Shown here piece after piece: positions 9,845 to 19,923 of a DNA stretch of 64,000 nt. A program made the translations under genes and the position numbers. How positions within the stretch are numbered: the stretch's first letter is position 1; each line of letters begins with the position of its first letter. The notes beneath the pieces were generated by a model. That model had not been told where the DNA came from. It saw only the letters and a program-made list of their open reading frames with translations, and did no database searches. Origin of the DNA: Pythium myriotylum (taxonomy: Eukaryota > Oomycota > Peronosporomycetes > Pythiales > Pythiaceae); assembly GCA_023091665.1 (NCBI GenBank), contig JALJCQ010000006.1, positions 558,001 to 622,000 of the forward strand, given 5' to 3'.

Positions 9845-11593
9845 CTCGTACAAGCGCCCATCGGTTATCCTCCGTCGTGCTGGTGCACCTTCGGCAAGTG
9901 CGGTTAGTGTTGCCGCTCCTGCTACTGCCGATGACGCATCTCGATCCGGCCTCCGTTTGCTGCTCCGACAACCAGAGCTTGAGGAAGAACGCCAAGCGTG
10001 GTTCTCGCGTGCGGCGATTGCGTTTGTGGCTGCGAAGGGGCCCGATGATGTACCGAAGCCCTCTGCGCACCTGGACGACACTGTCTTCGTCCATGAAGGT
10101 GGAGATCTTTCGGCTGAGGACATCGAAGGGCAAATGGCTGTCATCCCAGAGCTGTCGAAGGGTGAGGAGATCAAGATCGAGGACATCCCGGTCGGCCTTG
10201 ACGGTGAAGTCAGCAGCGAAGACATCGAACGCGTCCGACAGATCATCTGGGAGTGTCGTCAGGACCGGATGGGACCAGGGAATGCTTGGTCGTCGGCTAC
10301 GAAAGGCGTCGTATGCGATATCGACGTCGGCGACGCCAAGTCTATCGCTCAACGCTCCCGAAGAGTGCCACCGGAGCATGCGGAGAAGCTGTACGATCTG
10401 CTGAAGGCGTTGCTAGTGGCTGGCTTCATCCGACCGTCTACTTCGTCATGGGCCTCACCCATCGTCATCGTTCTCAAGAACCCTGGGGTCTTTCCATCAG
10501 CCTCCCGAAGAGTCAGTTCGGTATGAGGCAGGTCGATTATCTCGGGCATCAAGTCTCAGATGCGGGGATCAAGGCCAAGCCCAAGAAACTGGAAGATCTA
10601 ACACACATTGAGTTCCCAAAAACGGTGAAAGGTATTCAACCTTTCTTAGGATCGCTGAACTACGACCACCGCTTCATCGAGCACTTCGGCGTCTACGCCG
10701 CGGCCCTCTTCGAGGTCACCCAGTCGGATCTGGAGAAGGAGAAGTGGGAGCCCGGACACTTGGCGTCGGCGAAAACGTCCCTCGAGATGCTGAAGTCGAA
10801 GCTGGTCCAGGCACCGCTGCTCAAGCACCTAGACACGGAGAAGGAGCTCGTCATGTCGATTTACGCGAATGGGTGGGCCATCGCTGGCTCGATCCTGCAG
10901 CTGCACGACGGTATGCTTCTGCCAGTGAAGTTCGTCAACCGCGTGCTCAAGCAGCACGAGATGAAGTTCCACGCAGCCGAGTTGGAGGTGCTGGCGTTGC
11001 TGCACGTGCTCTCCGGAAGTGCGTCTCTGCTGGCCGGACGTCATGTCACGGTTCTTACGCGGCACTCGACACTCGCTCGGTTGTACCAGTCGAAGGGTCT
11101 GCAAGGTCGCCTTGAGAAGTGGGCCGTGTTGCTGAGTCCATGGTCGCTCACCATCCTGAAGGCAGACAAGGGCGAGGCGGACCTGACAGGCTTATTCACA
11201 GCCGCGGCAGGCCCTCGTGAGAAGCTCGACGAGATGCTGAACGCGATCAAGCCCCTGAAGCGAGGCGCCGTTGAGGCACGTCATGCGCATCCGCTCCCGA
11301 CGCTTGAGGCTGACCAGGAGGCGTGGGTCTTGTCGTTCGACGGTTCTGCGAAGCCCAAGAGGGCCGCCGCCAGCTGCGCCGCGATCCTGTGGAAGCTACC
11401 AGGCTGGACTGTCGAAGCAGCGGAGTCGTGGTTCGACGACGAAGGCACGGTCAACGAGGCCGAGTACCGTGGGCTCATTCGCGGGCTCGAGGTGGCTGCC
11501 AACCGCGTCATCAAGGAGCTGATCGTCTGCGGCGACTCCGAGGGCTTGGATAATCAGTTGGCGTCGATGACGATCGGCCTCTTGAAGGCGTGA
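9845..11593 (+). pseudogene. pol: Gypsy RT-RNase H remnant (element 1), catalytic core deleted
   Basis: The reading starts in one frame up to SPIVIVLKN at about 10,480 and then jumps to another frame at LSISLPKSQFG at about 10,490. Compared with the second element, the whole RT palm, including the YIDD box and the preceding catalytic Asp block, is missing (roughly 480 bp). The thumb/connection region and an RNase H domain follow, with the acidic residues in LSFDGSAKPK, NEAEY and VCGDS. The frame ends at 11,593, where the homology stops; no tether, zinc-finger or integrase part is present. The copy cannot make active RT. Confidence 0.85.
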
Positions 11594-11662
11594 GCACAGG
11601 TGAGCATGGATCGCTTGCACGAGACGAGTGATGGAGTTGATAGAAGGGCGTTGGGAAGAGAT

Positions 11663-13685
11663 TCAATCGAACGTCCCGCTACGCAGACCGCCCATGTGAT
11701 CCATGATGTAGTTGCGAACACAAGGCGGAATGGACAATGGCACAAAGTGAGCGCGTTGCAACGATGTGCATCGGCCTGCTTGACGCGAGAAGCAACCCGC
11801 GTTTGAAAGGAAACGCATGCATAGCGATCGAGGTCCCTGTCGAGGGAGTGCGCCCAGCACCTCGCGATGGATCGTATGAGCACGTAGTTGATCTTGGCGA
11901 CAGAGCTCATCTCGTGGGCGTGGTGCGGGTGGAGCGTGGGGCCGTTGAACTTGTGGCACTGCATGAAGCATAGCCAACTTTTCTGATTGGATTGCGTACA
12001 GGACGCCCTCGGGCTGGGGATCTTGGAACGAGAACTGACTGTGGACGGAGGTTCTCGTGTCTGTACCGTCGTGGATGTCGTGCTCGATCGCACGACGGTA
12101 GTCTTCAAAGCCTTTGTCGAACCAGAACGCCAATGTCTCGATATCTGCACCCGTCCATAGGCTGTAGCTGCGAATGTCTTCGACAAATTCCTGTGCTGTA
12201 CTGATAAGTCGTCGTGTTGTGTCGTCGCTGGATTCCTCGGCGAAGGCGTGAAGTACACGAAGTGCGGACGAGAGGTCATCAAGATGTTGAGGTGCTGGTG
12301 GCTTCGGGAGGTTGACGGAAGGCCTGAAGTTGTTGATATTGACTTGCGCGGTCTTGCTTCACTGGCGGCGAGCACCGAAGTCGAACCCCTGGAAGTGCAT
12401 GATGGACAAGCCGCGTCGCCCGAACTGGAAGTCGTTAAAGTGGGAAAAGATGGCTGGGTGGGGTTGGAAGCGGGTGGAGCGCGAGGATATCATAACGTCC
12501 ATAACCTCATCCGGTGGCTTACCTTGATGGCGGTCGGATACAATCGTGTTGTGTACGGCTTGCTGCACCCGCCTGGGGTGCAACACGTGCTTGTGGCGAT
12601 GGTGATCGGTCGTCTCTACGTCAAGCACAGTGTCACTGGGAGCGGTGAGCCGTGGTCGAGTCAGTGTCGGGCCAATCCCACTGTCGGCACCGCGTTTTGG
12701 TGCATTGGCCGCGCACTGCGAAAGATAGAAACGGATTAATTCACGGCGGTGGACAGGGTCATCATCGAAGCTGTTATCGAGACGCGCACGTACGGACGGG
12801 ATTGTCCGTTTTCCTTCATCCACGTAGTAGGTATAATCCACGGCGTGACGGACAGATGTCGTTGTTGTAGAGCCAGTGCGCTCATTGATCCAGCTGATGG
12901 TGTCTGCGGCATTGGGTTGGGCAGATATCGGGACCAGCGCGCGAAGAATGCGTGGGATCGATCGCGTTGCCGGTTTCGCCGTTGTCGCCGAGAACACGAT
13001 CAAGAATGGCTGTCGAAATGGCCGATGCGTGACCATCGTTTGACTCGTCAACTGGGATTGTGCATCTGCAAAGGAGTGCGGCCACCACTGGTGCAATTTC
13101 TGTGACGTGTCTCTCATTGCACATCGTGTCGCGTGGAGAACGAATGGTGACGGTACGCGTAGTGCTGTCATACGTAACTACTTGACCAAAGACGTACTGA
13201 CTGCCGTCAGATCCCGCGACGGCGCGGCGCATGAGTTCGCTGATGGCGCCATCGGCAAACTCGGAGGATGCAATGCGGCGTGACACTGCTGCCAGGGGAG
13301 TGATAGTGGTGCGTTGGCCACGAGGCGAGGAGAGTAGGACTGCGGTCGGCGGTTCGGACTGGGGCGAATCAATTGTGACGTACACAGGTGTCTCGACGGC
13401 TGGATGGCCGATAATGTCTTCTGGGAATAAGAGAGCTTGCATTGTTTGGCGTGTGACTTGGCAGATGAGTTGAAGCGAGGCAGTGTTGCCGTTTTCTTTG
13501 CGGTAAACGACCGAATGACCGTTCACGATCCGAATGCTGAGCACCGACTGAGGAAAACATGGGCCATTAAAATTGGTTGGCGCTGAACGACTTGGCAGTT
13601 TGAGGCCGGTGGAACAAGTTGGGCTTGGAGTGTGGGATAGACGCGATCGTCGACCATGAAACCGACTATTTGGCGATGCCAACAT
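11663..13685 (-). pseudogene. Decayed gag-like gene with CCCH zinc finger
   Basis: Reading the minus strand downward, a coding-like frame runs from about 13,660 to 12,890, shifts frame between about 12,960 and 12,890, and continues in the second frame. That frame has an in-frame TGA just after FGARRQ near 12,359 and stays open again to about 11,670. The last part has features of a retroelement coat protein. One stretch is SLWTGADIETLAFWFDKG. It is followed by a finger-like cluster (CMRFLSNAGC...C...H, CX8CX7CX6H) and a hydrophobic tail. I do not recognise the exact element class. The order and strand would fit a minus-strand retroelement, perhaps with the Copia pieces just to the right. Confidence 0.45.
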
Positions 13686-13975
13686 ACTGCCACGTTCACC
13701 GCGTTATTATAGGAAAGGCAGCTTGCTTGTGGATAACTTGCTTTCAAAAAAGCACTTCCCGCGGAACTGAGAGTTCGAGTTTCTGTTCCTCTTGCCTTAC
13801 TTTCTTCCGTTCCTTCGCACACGCAGGTTCTTGTGCGATCCCCCACCGGCCTGTTGGGCCACCACCTTGAACGCCATCTCCTTTTTCGCGCCGCTGCAGA
13901 ATCTAGCCCTACAACGCATCGTTTCCTTTGCACTCAACCGAGTGATACAGCTTGACGCCTCGATGACCCTGATCA

Positions 13976-14176
13976 TCACGTCATACTTCTGAGAGAGCCT
14001 GCCAGAAGCACCAAGATCTTCTCATCGTCGTCGAATATCTCACCCACAGCGGCAAGCTTCAGGCACAACTCATCAAATCGCGGTAGGTGATGTATAAGGT
14101 CACGACCCTCTTTGCGTTCGAAGTTAATCGGTCGCTTGCGCGATTGTCTGACGAACAAGCACTGAGTACCACACAC
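13976..14176 (-). pseudogene. gag: Copia-type gag fragment
   Basis: The minus-strand peptide HLPRFDELCLKLAAVGEIF, followed by DDDEKILVLLAGSL, matches the helical pattern of the UBN2-type gag of Ty1/Copia elements (…RFDEL…L…G…..D.E….LL.SLP). It is about 65 codons and has no start or continuation. With the LTR-like repeat at 15,343-15,587 on the same strand upstream, it may be the remains of one Copia element. Confidence 0.5.
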
Positions 14177-14625
14177 CTCCTATCCAGTCTGGGCTTCACG
14201 AAGCATGGTCTGAACGCTGGTGAGAGAGTCTACACAGAGCCCAATGTCGTCAGCATTCCATCGGGGATCCTGCAGGTATTGAAGCTCGTTCCCGACGTGA
14301 CTGTGAACTACCGTCTACACGAGTGTCATTCGTTTCATGAACACTCACAGAAAGGAGTCGTCGGCTGTCACAAGGTCAGAGGATTTGGATGTTGGGATCA
14401 TAACTTATCACAAGGTTTCGACGTATTGTTTTTCGTTTTGGTTGCAGTGGACGATGAGAAGTGAATTACCTCTTCAGGAAAAGGTAATCCACTGTGGAAC
14501 GGCTGTTGTAGACTTGACGTGAGTGACACCTCCCCACGATCCACTCCAACGTTTTCGAAGAACTCAGGGCTTTGATCGGAGCCACTTCCCCTCTCCCTTC
14601 CGCGCCTCAGTGTCACCCGACTCAG

Positions 14626-14760
14626 GCCGATGAGCACCTCCTCGTGTTTGCAGGCCGCTCTGGCAGTGACCCAGGCTTAGCCGGCAGCGGAGTGGTTCTC
14701 GTGACGGCTAACCGTTTCTCAGGAACACGTCTAGGCCCGACCCATCACTTTCCTCAAGGA
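14626..14760 (+). pseudogene. RNase H-like fragment of a retroelement
   Basis: A short plus-strand frame reads LLVFAGRSGSDPGLAGSGVVLV, very close to the N-terminal strand-loop-strand of RNase H domains (DGGSRGNPG.AGSG..L). The first catalytic Asp position is not Asp here, and the rest of the domain is missing. It is most likely a relic of a non-LTR or LTR element. Confidence 0.4.
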
Positions 14761-14799
14761 CGAGTCGACTTTGCCCAGAATTTGAACGGGTAGGTGCCT

Positions 14800-15340
14800 A
14801 CTGATTTCCAGATATCGCACACCACCCGAAAAGCTTGCGGAGCGTCTAGCCGTCCGCAGCCGTTAAACGGGTTCCACACACAGTTTGGACACCCGTGTGA
14901 GATCACCTAGCAACCATAATCGCTCCAAGAGCCTGTGCTGTGCCCAACAACAACTGATGGTGCTTGTCATGGACAACAGGAATAGAGAGTGAGGCAGAGT
15001 GACTAGTGCGTATGGAATACAATTGCATGACCATAGGTAGTTGAATGTTGTAGCCACATCGAAGAAAAGCAGTCCGATTTGTTTTTTTTTTCTCATCGAA
15101 GCGTATCGTGTAGCCAGGACTTTCCAGAACTGGTGTTCCAGTGCGAGATGAATATCTAGGCACTATGTTACGGTCACAAGATGATTTTTTTTCCCGCAGT
15201 TGAACCCGCTCTCGGGTATCGATAAAGGCGAAGAACCTAGAGATTGCGGTGCTCTTGAAGAACTTGGATCTGGTGGCCCTTGCTGCGGTTTTCGATCATT
15301 TCACCCGGACGAGGACGAAGCCAACGGGAAAGCGTTCCAG
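14800..15340. other. Non-coding stretch
   Basis: I see no coding frame, RNA gene or repeat in this half kilobase. T-runs occur at 15,081-15,090 and 15,185-15,191. Confidence 0.5.
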
Positions 15341-15342
15341 GA

Positions 15343-15587
15343 GGAGTCGCAACGCACAAAATGCAGCGATTGTTGAACAAATGCACATTTCCAAAGTGAA
15401 TATTGCACCAGGCTGGTAGAGAAGACATTCACAAATTTGTTGAGGATTCTTAGAGTTTATCGAGTTTAAGAGACTCAATAGGTATTATGTAACTTGCCTC
15501 CAGTAGATAAAAATACTTCCGTTTATGACTAATAATCAATTCATACAGGTAGAAGGAACTAGACCCTAGTATGATCCAACCCATACA
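15343..15587 (-). repeat. Dispersed LTR-like repeat, copy A
   Basis: This segment aligns with 28,829-29,072. Shared blocks include ACAAAATGCA.CGATTGTTGA, the stretch around GGTAGAGAAGACATTCA, and CTTAGAGTTTAT. On the minus strand it begins TGTATGGG and is followed, after CTACCA, by TGGTGCAATATTCAC, which could be a primer-binding site. That would make it a Copia-type 5' LTR of about 170-250 bp reading towards the Copia gag piece at 14.1 kb. The LTR interpretation is inference; the homology between the two copies is seen directly. Confidence 0.6.
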
Positions 15588-15599
15588 ATGCCGCGCATT

Positions 15600-16888
15600 C
15601 GCACGGGAAGCTCTGGATATTGGAATTGACCTCGAGTATCGAATTCTGCAGTGATGAAGTATACCAGCAAGGTCGGACTGTGATGCCGTTTTACAATCTC
15701 ACATTCCGAATACACCACGTGTGAGGCACCAGGTTGATGTGGGAACGATTTCGGCTCAAACTTAAAACTCGAGCCAACGATGACTCTTTCGACAGGCGAG
15801 CTGGCGCCCGTAACAGAGTAGTGACAATTTAGAAACACTGTTGTTCGACGTCTTGCGTGCGGTGTGCCCGAACGTGAGAGACAAGCAATCACATGTAACG
15901 TCACGTCGGAACAATGTCGGCGTTGAGAACTTTTTAAAGGAGACCTCTTCGAGTTGATATCCGGGTGATGATGGAGTAGGTCCAAGGTATTAATAACAAC
16001 AACACTATTCGACTTCTTGGGATCTCTTTTTGTATTCCTTCTCCATGGTATTATCCAATGTGTCTACTATGCGTGTCCTAATCCTCTCCTCGCTGAAGGC
16101 CTCCCTTGGCATCCTCAGCCAGTTCAGCCTATTGCCAGCCAGCTCAGCTGTGGGTACCGGCGCACAGCTCAGTGAGTGGGCCCAGTTTTGCTCGTCCTCA
16201 GTCCACTAGAGATGGCCACGACAGATCTGTTAACAGGCTGTGCACTCCATGTAGGCAACAGATTGTCAGACACGTTGAGTATTTGTAGCTTGGGTCGCGT
16301 TCTCGACTATGCTCCGTTGGTAGATGACCCCATCGTGCTCAGGACACATTTTTTCACAACTGAGGATTCTCGTCTTCACCGAACCCGAGGCAGCACGACA
16401 GCAGGAATCACACGACCGCAGTAGTACGAGCAGCCGCGACTGCCTTTCAGGCTCTGTACGGATTGCAATCGCGAGAAGCGCAAGTCGATTCACTCGATGC
16501 AAGGCTTCCTGTTGAGGGGATCGTCGTGGAAGTGGACGACCATGGCCGTGAGATCCACGAGCCCCCACAGATCATCCTTCCGCGCGATCTCGAGTGGCTG
16601 CTCGGACCAGAACTTGCCCATGCCTCACGCGGAGGAAGCGCCTGTGAGGAACGGGGCCTGTTCAACCCAACCCGATTTGATAGAATTAATGAGTTCCCTC
16701 CAAATCTCTCCACGTCGAGCCTTGATGATGCACACATATATGTCGAGCACCTCGGTTGTGAAAAAGATAAATCTCATTGCTGCTCAGTCACGAGCGGAGG
16801 AGGATGGCCAATTGATATCTATCATGGTTGCCTTTCCTCCCATTCGATCTTGATCGAACGCACAGGTTCATTTCCGTGCTTCTCCTAA
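15600..16888. other. Unassigned flank of the Gypsy insertion
   Basis: No gene was recognised. A plus-strand frame of about 140 codons is open from 16,463 to 16,888 (with VEVDDHGREIHEPPQIILP) and may be a decayed retroelement or gene exon cut by the Gypsy insertion at 16,892. The frame has no start context and no continuation to the right of 28,578 that I can identify. Confidence 0.35.
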
Positions 16889-16892
16889 GTAC
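16889..16892. repeat. Target-site duplication GTAC, left
   Basis: GTAC immediately precedes the left LTR and is repeated directly after the right LTR at 28,578-28,581. Confidence 0.8.
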
Positions 16893-17909
16893 TGTGGTAA
16901 AGCGGCCGAGAATTTTAGGGCACTAGACCGAGGTGATAGGCAGAGACTCTGGGTAGTACCGTAGGAGGCTCCAGACTAACCCATACTATTACTATACTCG
17001 GTATCAGCCGCCGGTATTACCGGCGGAACCGATACTGAGACGATTGTGCCATCCCATAGCCGATTGGCTAAAATGGGGGCCGATGCGTAGCCGAAAGCCG
17101 CAGTCATCACCTGAATACAAGGGGGATGATCGGCAGGATACTGGCTGAATCGGCAGAAAAGGGGCATGTATTCAGCAGTAGTAATGGGTGAAGAGCCGGT
17201 AGCGAACTTAGGGCAGCCGAACTTAGCGTAGGGGTACTTAGATCAGCTGACGAGACCAAGGTAATAGACTTCCACTTTCACCGCCAAACCCGCAAGCAAG
17301 CCGCGTCGTCTTGGCAAGGAACGTCGCATCAAGGCTCGCCGTCACCAACAGGAGGTGACGTTAAAGAAGACCCCGGCTGAACCTGGCTATTGCTGTCAGG
17401 GGAAGCCGACGACTCTCAAGCGGCCGGCTTGAAGCGCTGGAGCAAGACTGCCAGCGGCGTCGGCTGCATCAAGGACAAGGACGCTCGTGCGCGCCGGTGG
17501 GATTGTCCCCCCGCCACGACAAGGCAAGGTTACGGTCTCTAGTGCTGAGCACTAGCAGATCTCACGCCCCAAGGAAGCCGCAGCCGTCTCATCGGCTACG
17601 CACAAGTACTCCGAGCCCCTGCGTGTTGAGCAGGTGTGTTCCTCGGCCCGGTACGACCCCCGGCCCAACTCTGCGAGACGGTCTCCTCGCGGAGCTCAGC
17701 TGGCCGACCCCAGAGGCTTCACGACCCTCTGGCTTCCCCTCCCCCGACTTCGGTACCAGAGCGCCCACGGTTCACCCCCACAGCGACTTTCGTGGGGTGT
17801 AACGTCTGTCGGTAGCTCACTAGCACCAAGAATCTGAAGGCCTGTTGGCGAGTGGTCAGCTGTCACAAGCAGTCGCTGTGCAGTGATTTTGCTGACCCAC
17901 TCTACCACA
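16893..17909 (+). repeat. 5' LTR of Gypsy element 2
   Basis: It is 1,017 bp, TGTGGTA...TACCACA. It is identical to the 3' LTR over the last 380 bp (17,530-17,909). About ten or more differences lie within 17,360-17,530 and only a few in the first 460 bp. It contains no convincing gene; a 101-codon frame in the right part (17,497-17,802) is present in both LTRs, but conservation here only reflects LTR identity. Confidence 0.92.
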
Positions 17910-17910
17910 G

Positions 17911-17928
17911 TGGTGCGTATGCCAGGAG
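17911..17928 (+). other. Primer-binding site, element 2
   Basis: TGGTGCGTATGCCAGGAG lies one base after the 5' LTR and is identical to the site of element 1. It does not match initiator tRNA-Met. The first gag ATG (17,919) is inside it. Confidence 0.6.
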
Positions 17929-18776
17929 CTAGTGGCTACATGGCATCGAAGTCGAAGAGACCGCCAAGGTCGAAGTCACCTGTCCAAGCGGCCGCAGGTG
18001 ACTTAGACTCGAAACGAGCTAGGCCGCAACCGAGTTCTGCTGGAGGGCCCCCAGCTGAACACGGTGACCAAGAACATGTCGATCTCGAAGGGCCCCCACG
18101 CGTGAGCGTGGTCGAAGGACGGCCGACATCGGGTGACTCCATCACCCGCAACCTCCTCCCAGACCTCGACGAAGAAGCCAAGGACGGCGCCAGCGACGCT
18201 GGCTCGGAAGACGTCGACCTGAGTGGCGACATCGCGGAGCTGAACGTCGGCGACGACGCGATGGCTCCGGCGACCCCGATCACCCGTGCCGTCAACTCGG
18301 TGCCGGTGAAGATGGATCCCACCAGGCCGACAGCTGTGCCGGCACGGATGATCGAGGTGATCATGTCGAAGCACGACGGTCTCAAGCACCTCCAGGTGAC
18401 CCGAGTCAGCGCCGCTGCCGATGTCCGCGACCCTGGCTTCGCGTCGATGAAGACTCAGCAGCAAGTGCTGCACGGCATCATCGGTGTCTTCAACACCGCC
18501 GGGTACAGCGTGACCATCTTGGACAACGCCAAGATCCTCGCGACACGGCGCGACAAGCTGATCGCGGGCGCTCAGGCGATCTTCGAGCTGTTCCTGCGCC
18601 ACCAGTCCCAGCGCAAGCTCGAGCAAGCCATCGGTGAAAACCGTGGCGGGCTCATGGATGCTGAATCGCTGCAGAAGATCGCGGAGCAGGTCATCGGACG
18701 CTCCAGGGAAGAAGTCAAGCAGATGGAAGAAGAGATCATGCTGAAGGACAAGATGCTCAAGGATCTCGAGAACTAA
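17919..18776 (+). pseudogene. gag: Gypsy gag, C-terminally truncated (element 2)
   Basis: 285 codons from ATG 17,919 (or ATG 17,940, MASKSK) match the first part of the element 1 gag: conserved PITRAVNSVP, DVRDPGFASMKT and GVFNTAGYSV blocks, then a coil. The frame stops with TAA directly after KDLEN, at the point where sequence jumps to the middle of the protease. The gag domain with AKTWY and all zinc knuckles are lost. A capsid-like fragment could still be made, but it could not bind RNA through the knuckles. Confidence 0.85.
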
Positions 18777-18782
18777 TCCCAC

Positions 18783-19923
18783 CGAGGGCCGGGCCTGGAT
18801 AAAGGTGGTGCTGGCCGGCGAGCTGGCGTACCAGGCCGAGGTCTGGGTCGGTCGCCTTGGCAACGTTCAGGCGATTCTCGGTACCGACTTCATGACCCCG
18901 GCCGGCATCCGCCTCGACTTGGCCGAAGGCGTCGCCCTCATGCCGGACGAAGTTCGCGTCCAGTTTGAGGGCCGCCGAGCCGTCTACAGTGACAAGGCAG
19001 AGCAAGTCAGGGTCAAGCGAGAGGTGACGATCCAGCCAGGCGAGTCACACTACCTGCGGATCAAGCCGAACGCCTCCAAGAAGCTGTGGGTCCGCCGCAA
19101 CGAACGCTGGGTCACGACTGCCGAGTGCAACGAGCGTGGCCTGCCGACGCGGGTCAAGGTGACCAACACCTTCACGGTGCCGGTCACCTTGCCCACGCAG
19201 ACGATCGTTGGCCTCTGGCTGAGCTCGGGCGCCGCACCTCGACGCTCCGGATACGTCTCTCTGGGCTCGAGGCGGTACGACGAGTGGTACACCCTCGTGT
19301 ACGAGGCCGAGCCCGAACCGGAGCTTGAGGCACGGCGCCAAGCTGAAGCCGACGCGATCCGGGCTGCGCAGCCACCGGCGGTCGAACGATGCCCGTATGT
19401 GGTGCCGCGCGCGATCTTGAAGCGTGCCGACGCCGCGGTGGCGACGCCGCCGAGGGCGGGTGACTCAAGGAGTGAGCTCAATGTCTCCGTCGAAGACACG
19501 CTTGAAGGTGCGACATCCGGCGACGAAGACCAAGGCGACGTCACGACGAAGCCGAGAGCCGGATGGCGTGTCGTCATGACGAAGATGACGACGTCCGACT
19601 GGGCCAAGGTGGCGATACTCTTCGTCGCAGCCAAGTCCCCGGCCGAAGTCGTCGATGGTCAAGCCGAGCTGAGCGAAGCAGTCTACGTGCATGAAGGAGG
19701 CGATGTCAGTGCTGAAGACATCGACGGCCAGATGGCCATGATCCCAGAAGTCCCGGCTGGGGACGACGAGATCACGCCTGCCGACATCAAGATCGCGGCT
19801 GGCGAAGATGTCAGTGCTGAAGACGTCGAGCGTGTCCGCGAGATGATGGGAGGCGACGCCCGTACCTCATGGGTAAGGGCAATGCTCGGCCGTTGCCGGC
19901 CAAAGGCGTCGTCTGCGACATAG
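18783..19923 (+). pseudogene. pol: Gypsy protease C-terminal part and linker (element 2)
   Basis: The frame begins inside the retropepsin fold (EGRAWIKVV), keeps the AILGTDFM block, but lacks the DSGAE active-site loop because of the upstream deletion. The long linker that follows (VYEAEPEPELE..., DVSAEDIDGQM, DVSAEDVERVR) resembles element 1. The frame ends at 19,923, overlapping the RT frame by about 55 bases in the -1 frame. Element 1 is continuous at this place, so the shift here looks mutational rather than programmed. Confidence 0.75.

Larger units (their letters stand above)
2521..11593 (+). mobile_element. Composite Gypsy element 1 (integrase - antisense ORF - LTR - gag - PR - RT/RH remnant)
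   Basis: The parts are in the order integrase-chromodomain, antisense ORF, LTR, gag, protease, RT/RNase H, with only one LTR in the middle. This is the order expected for a circularly permuted element or for the junction between two tandem elements that share an LTR. The piece between RNase H and the integrase core (about 1.5 kb in element 2) is absent from both ends. No target-site duplication could be found. Confidence 0.55.

Noticed and set aside
17497..17837. Frames conserved in both LTRs of element 2 (also 28,165-28,505)
   Set aside because: Conservation follows from LTR identity; no known motif.
19860..19923. Programmed -1 frameshift between protease and RT of element 2
   Set aside because: Element 1 is continuous at the same place and no slippery heptamer is evident, so a mutation is more likely.
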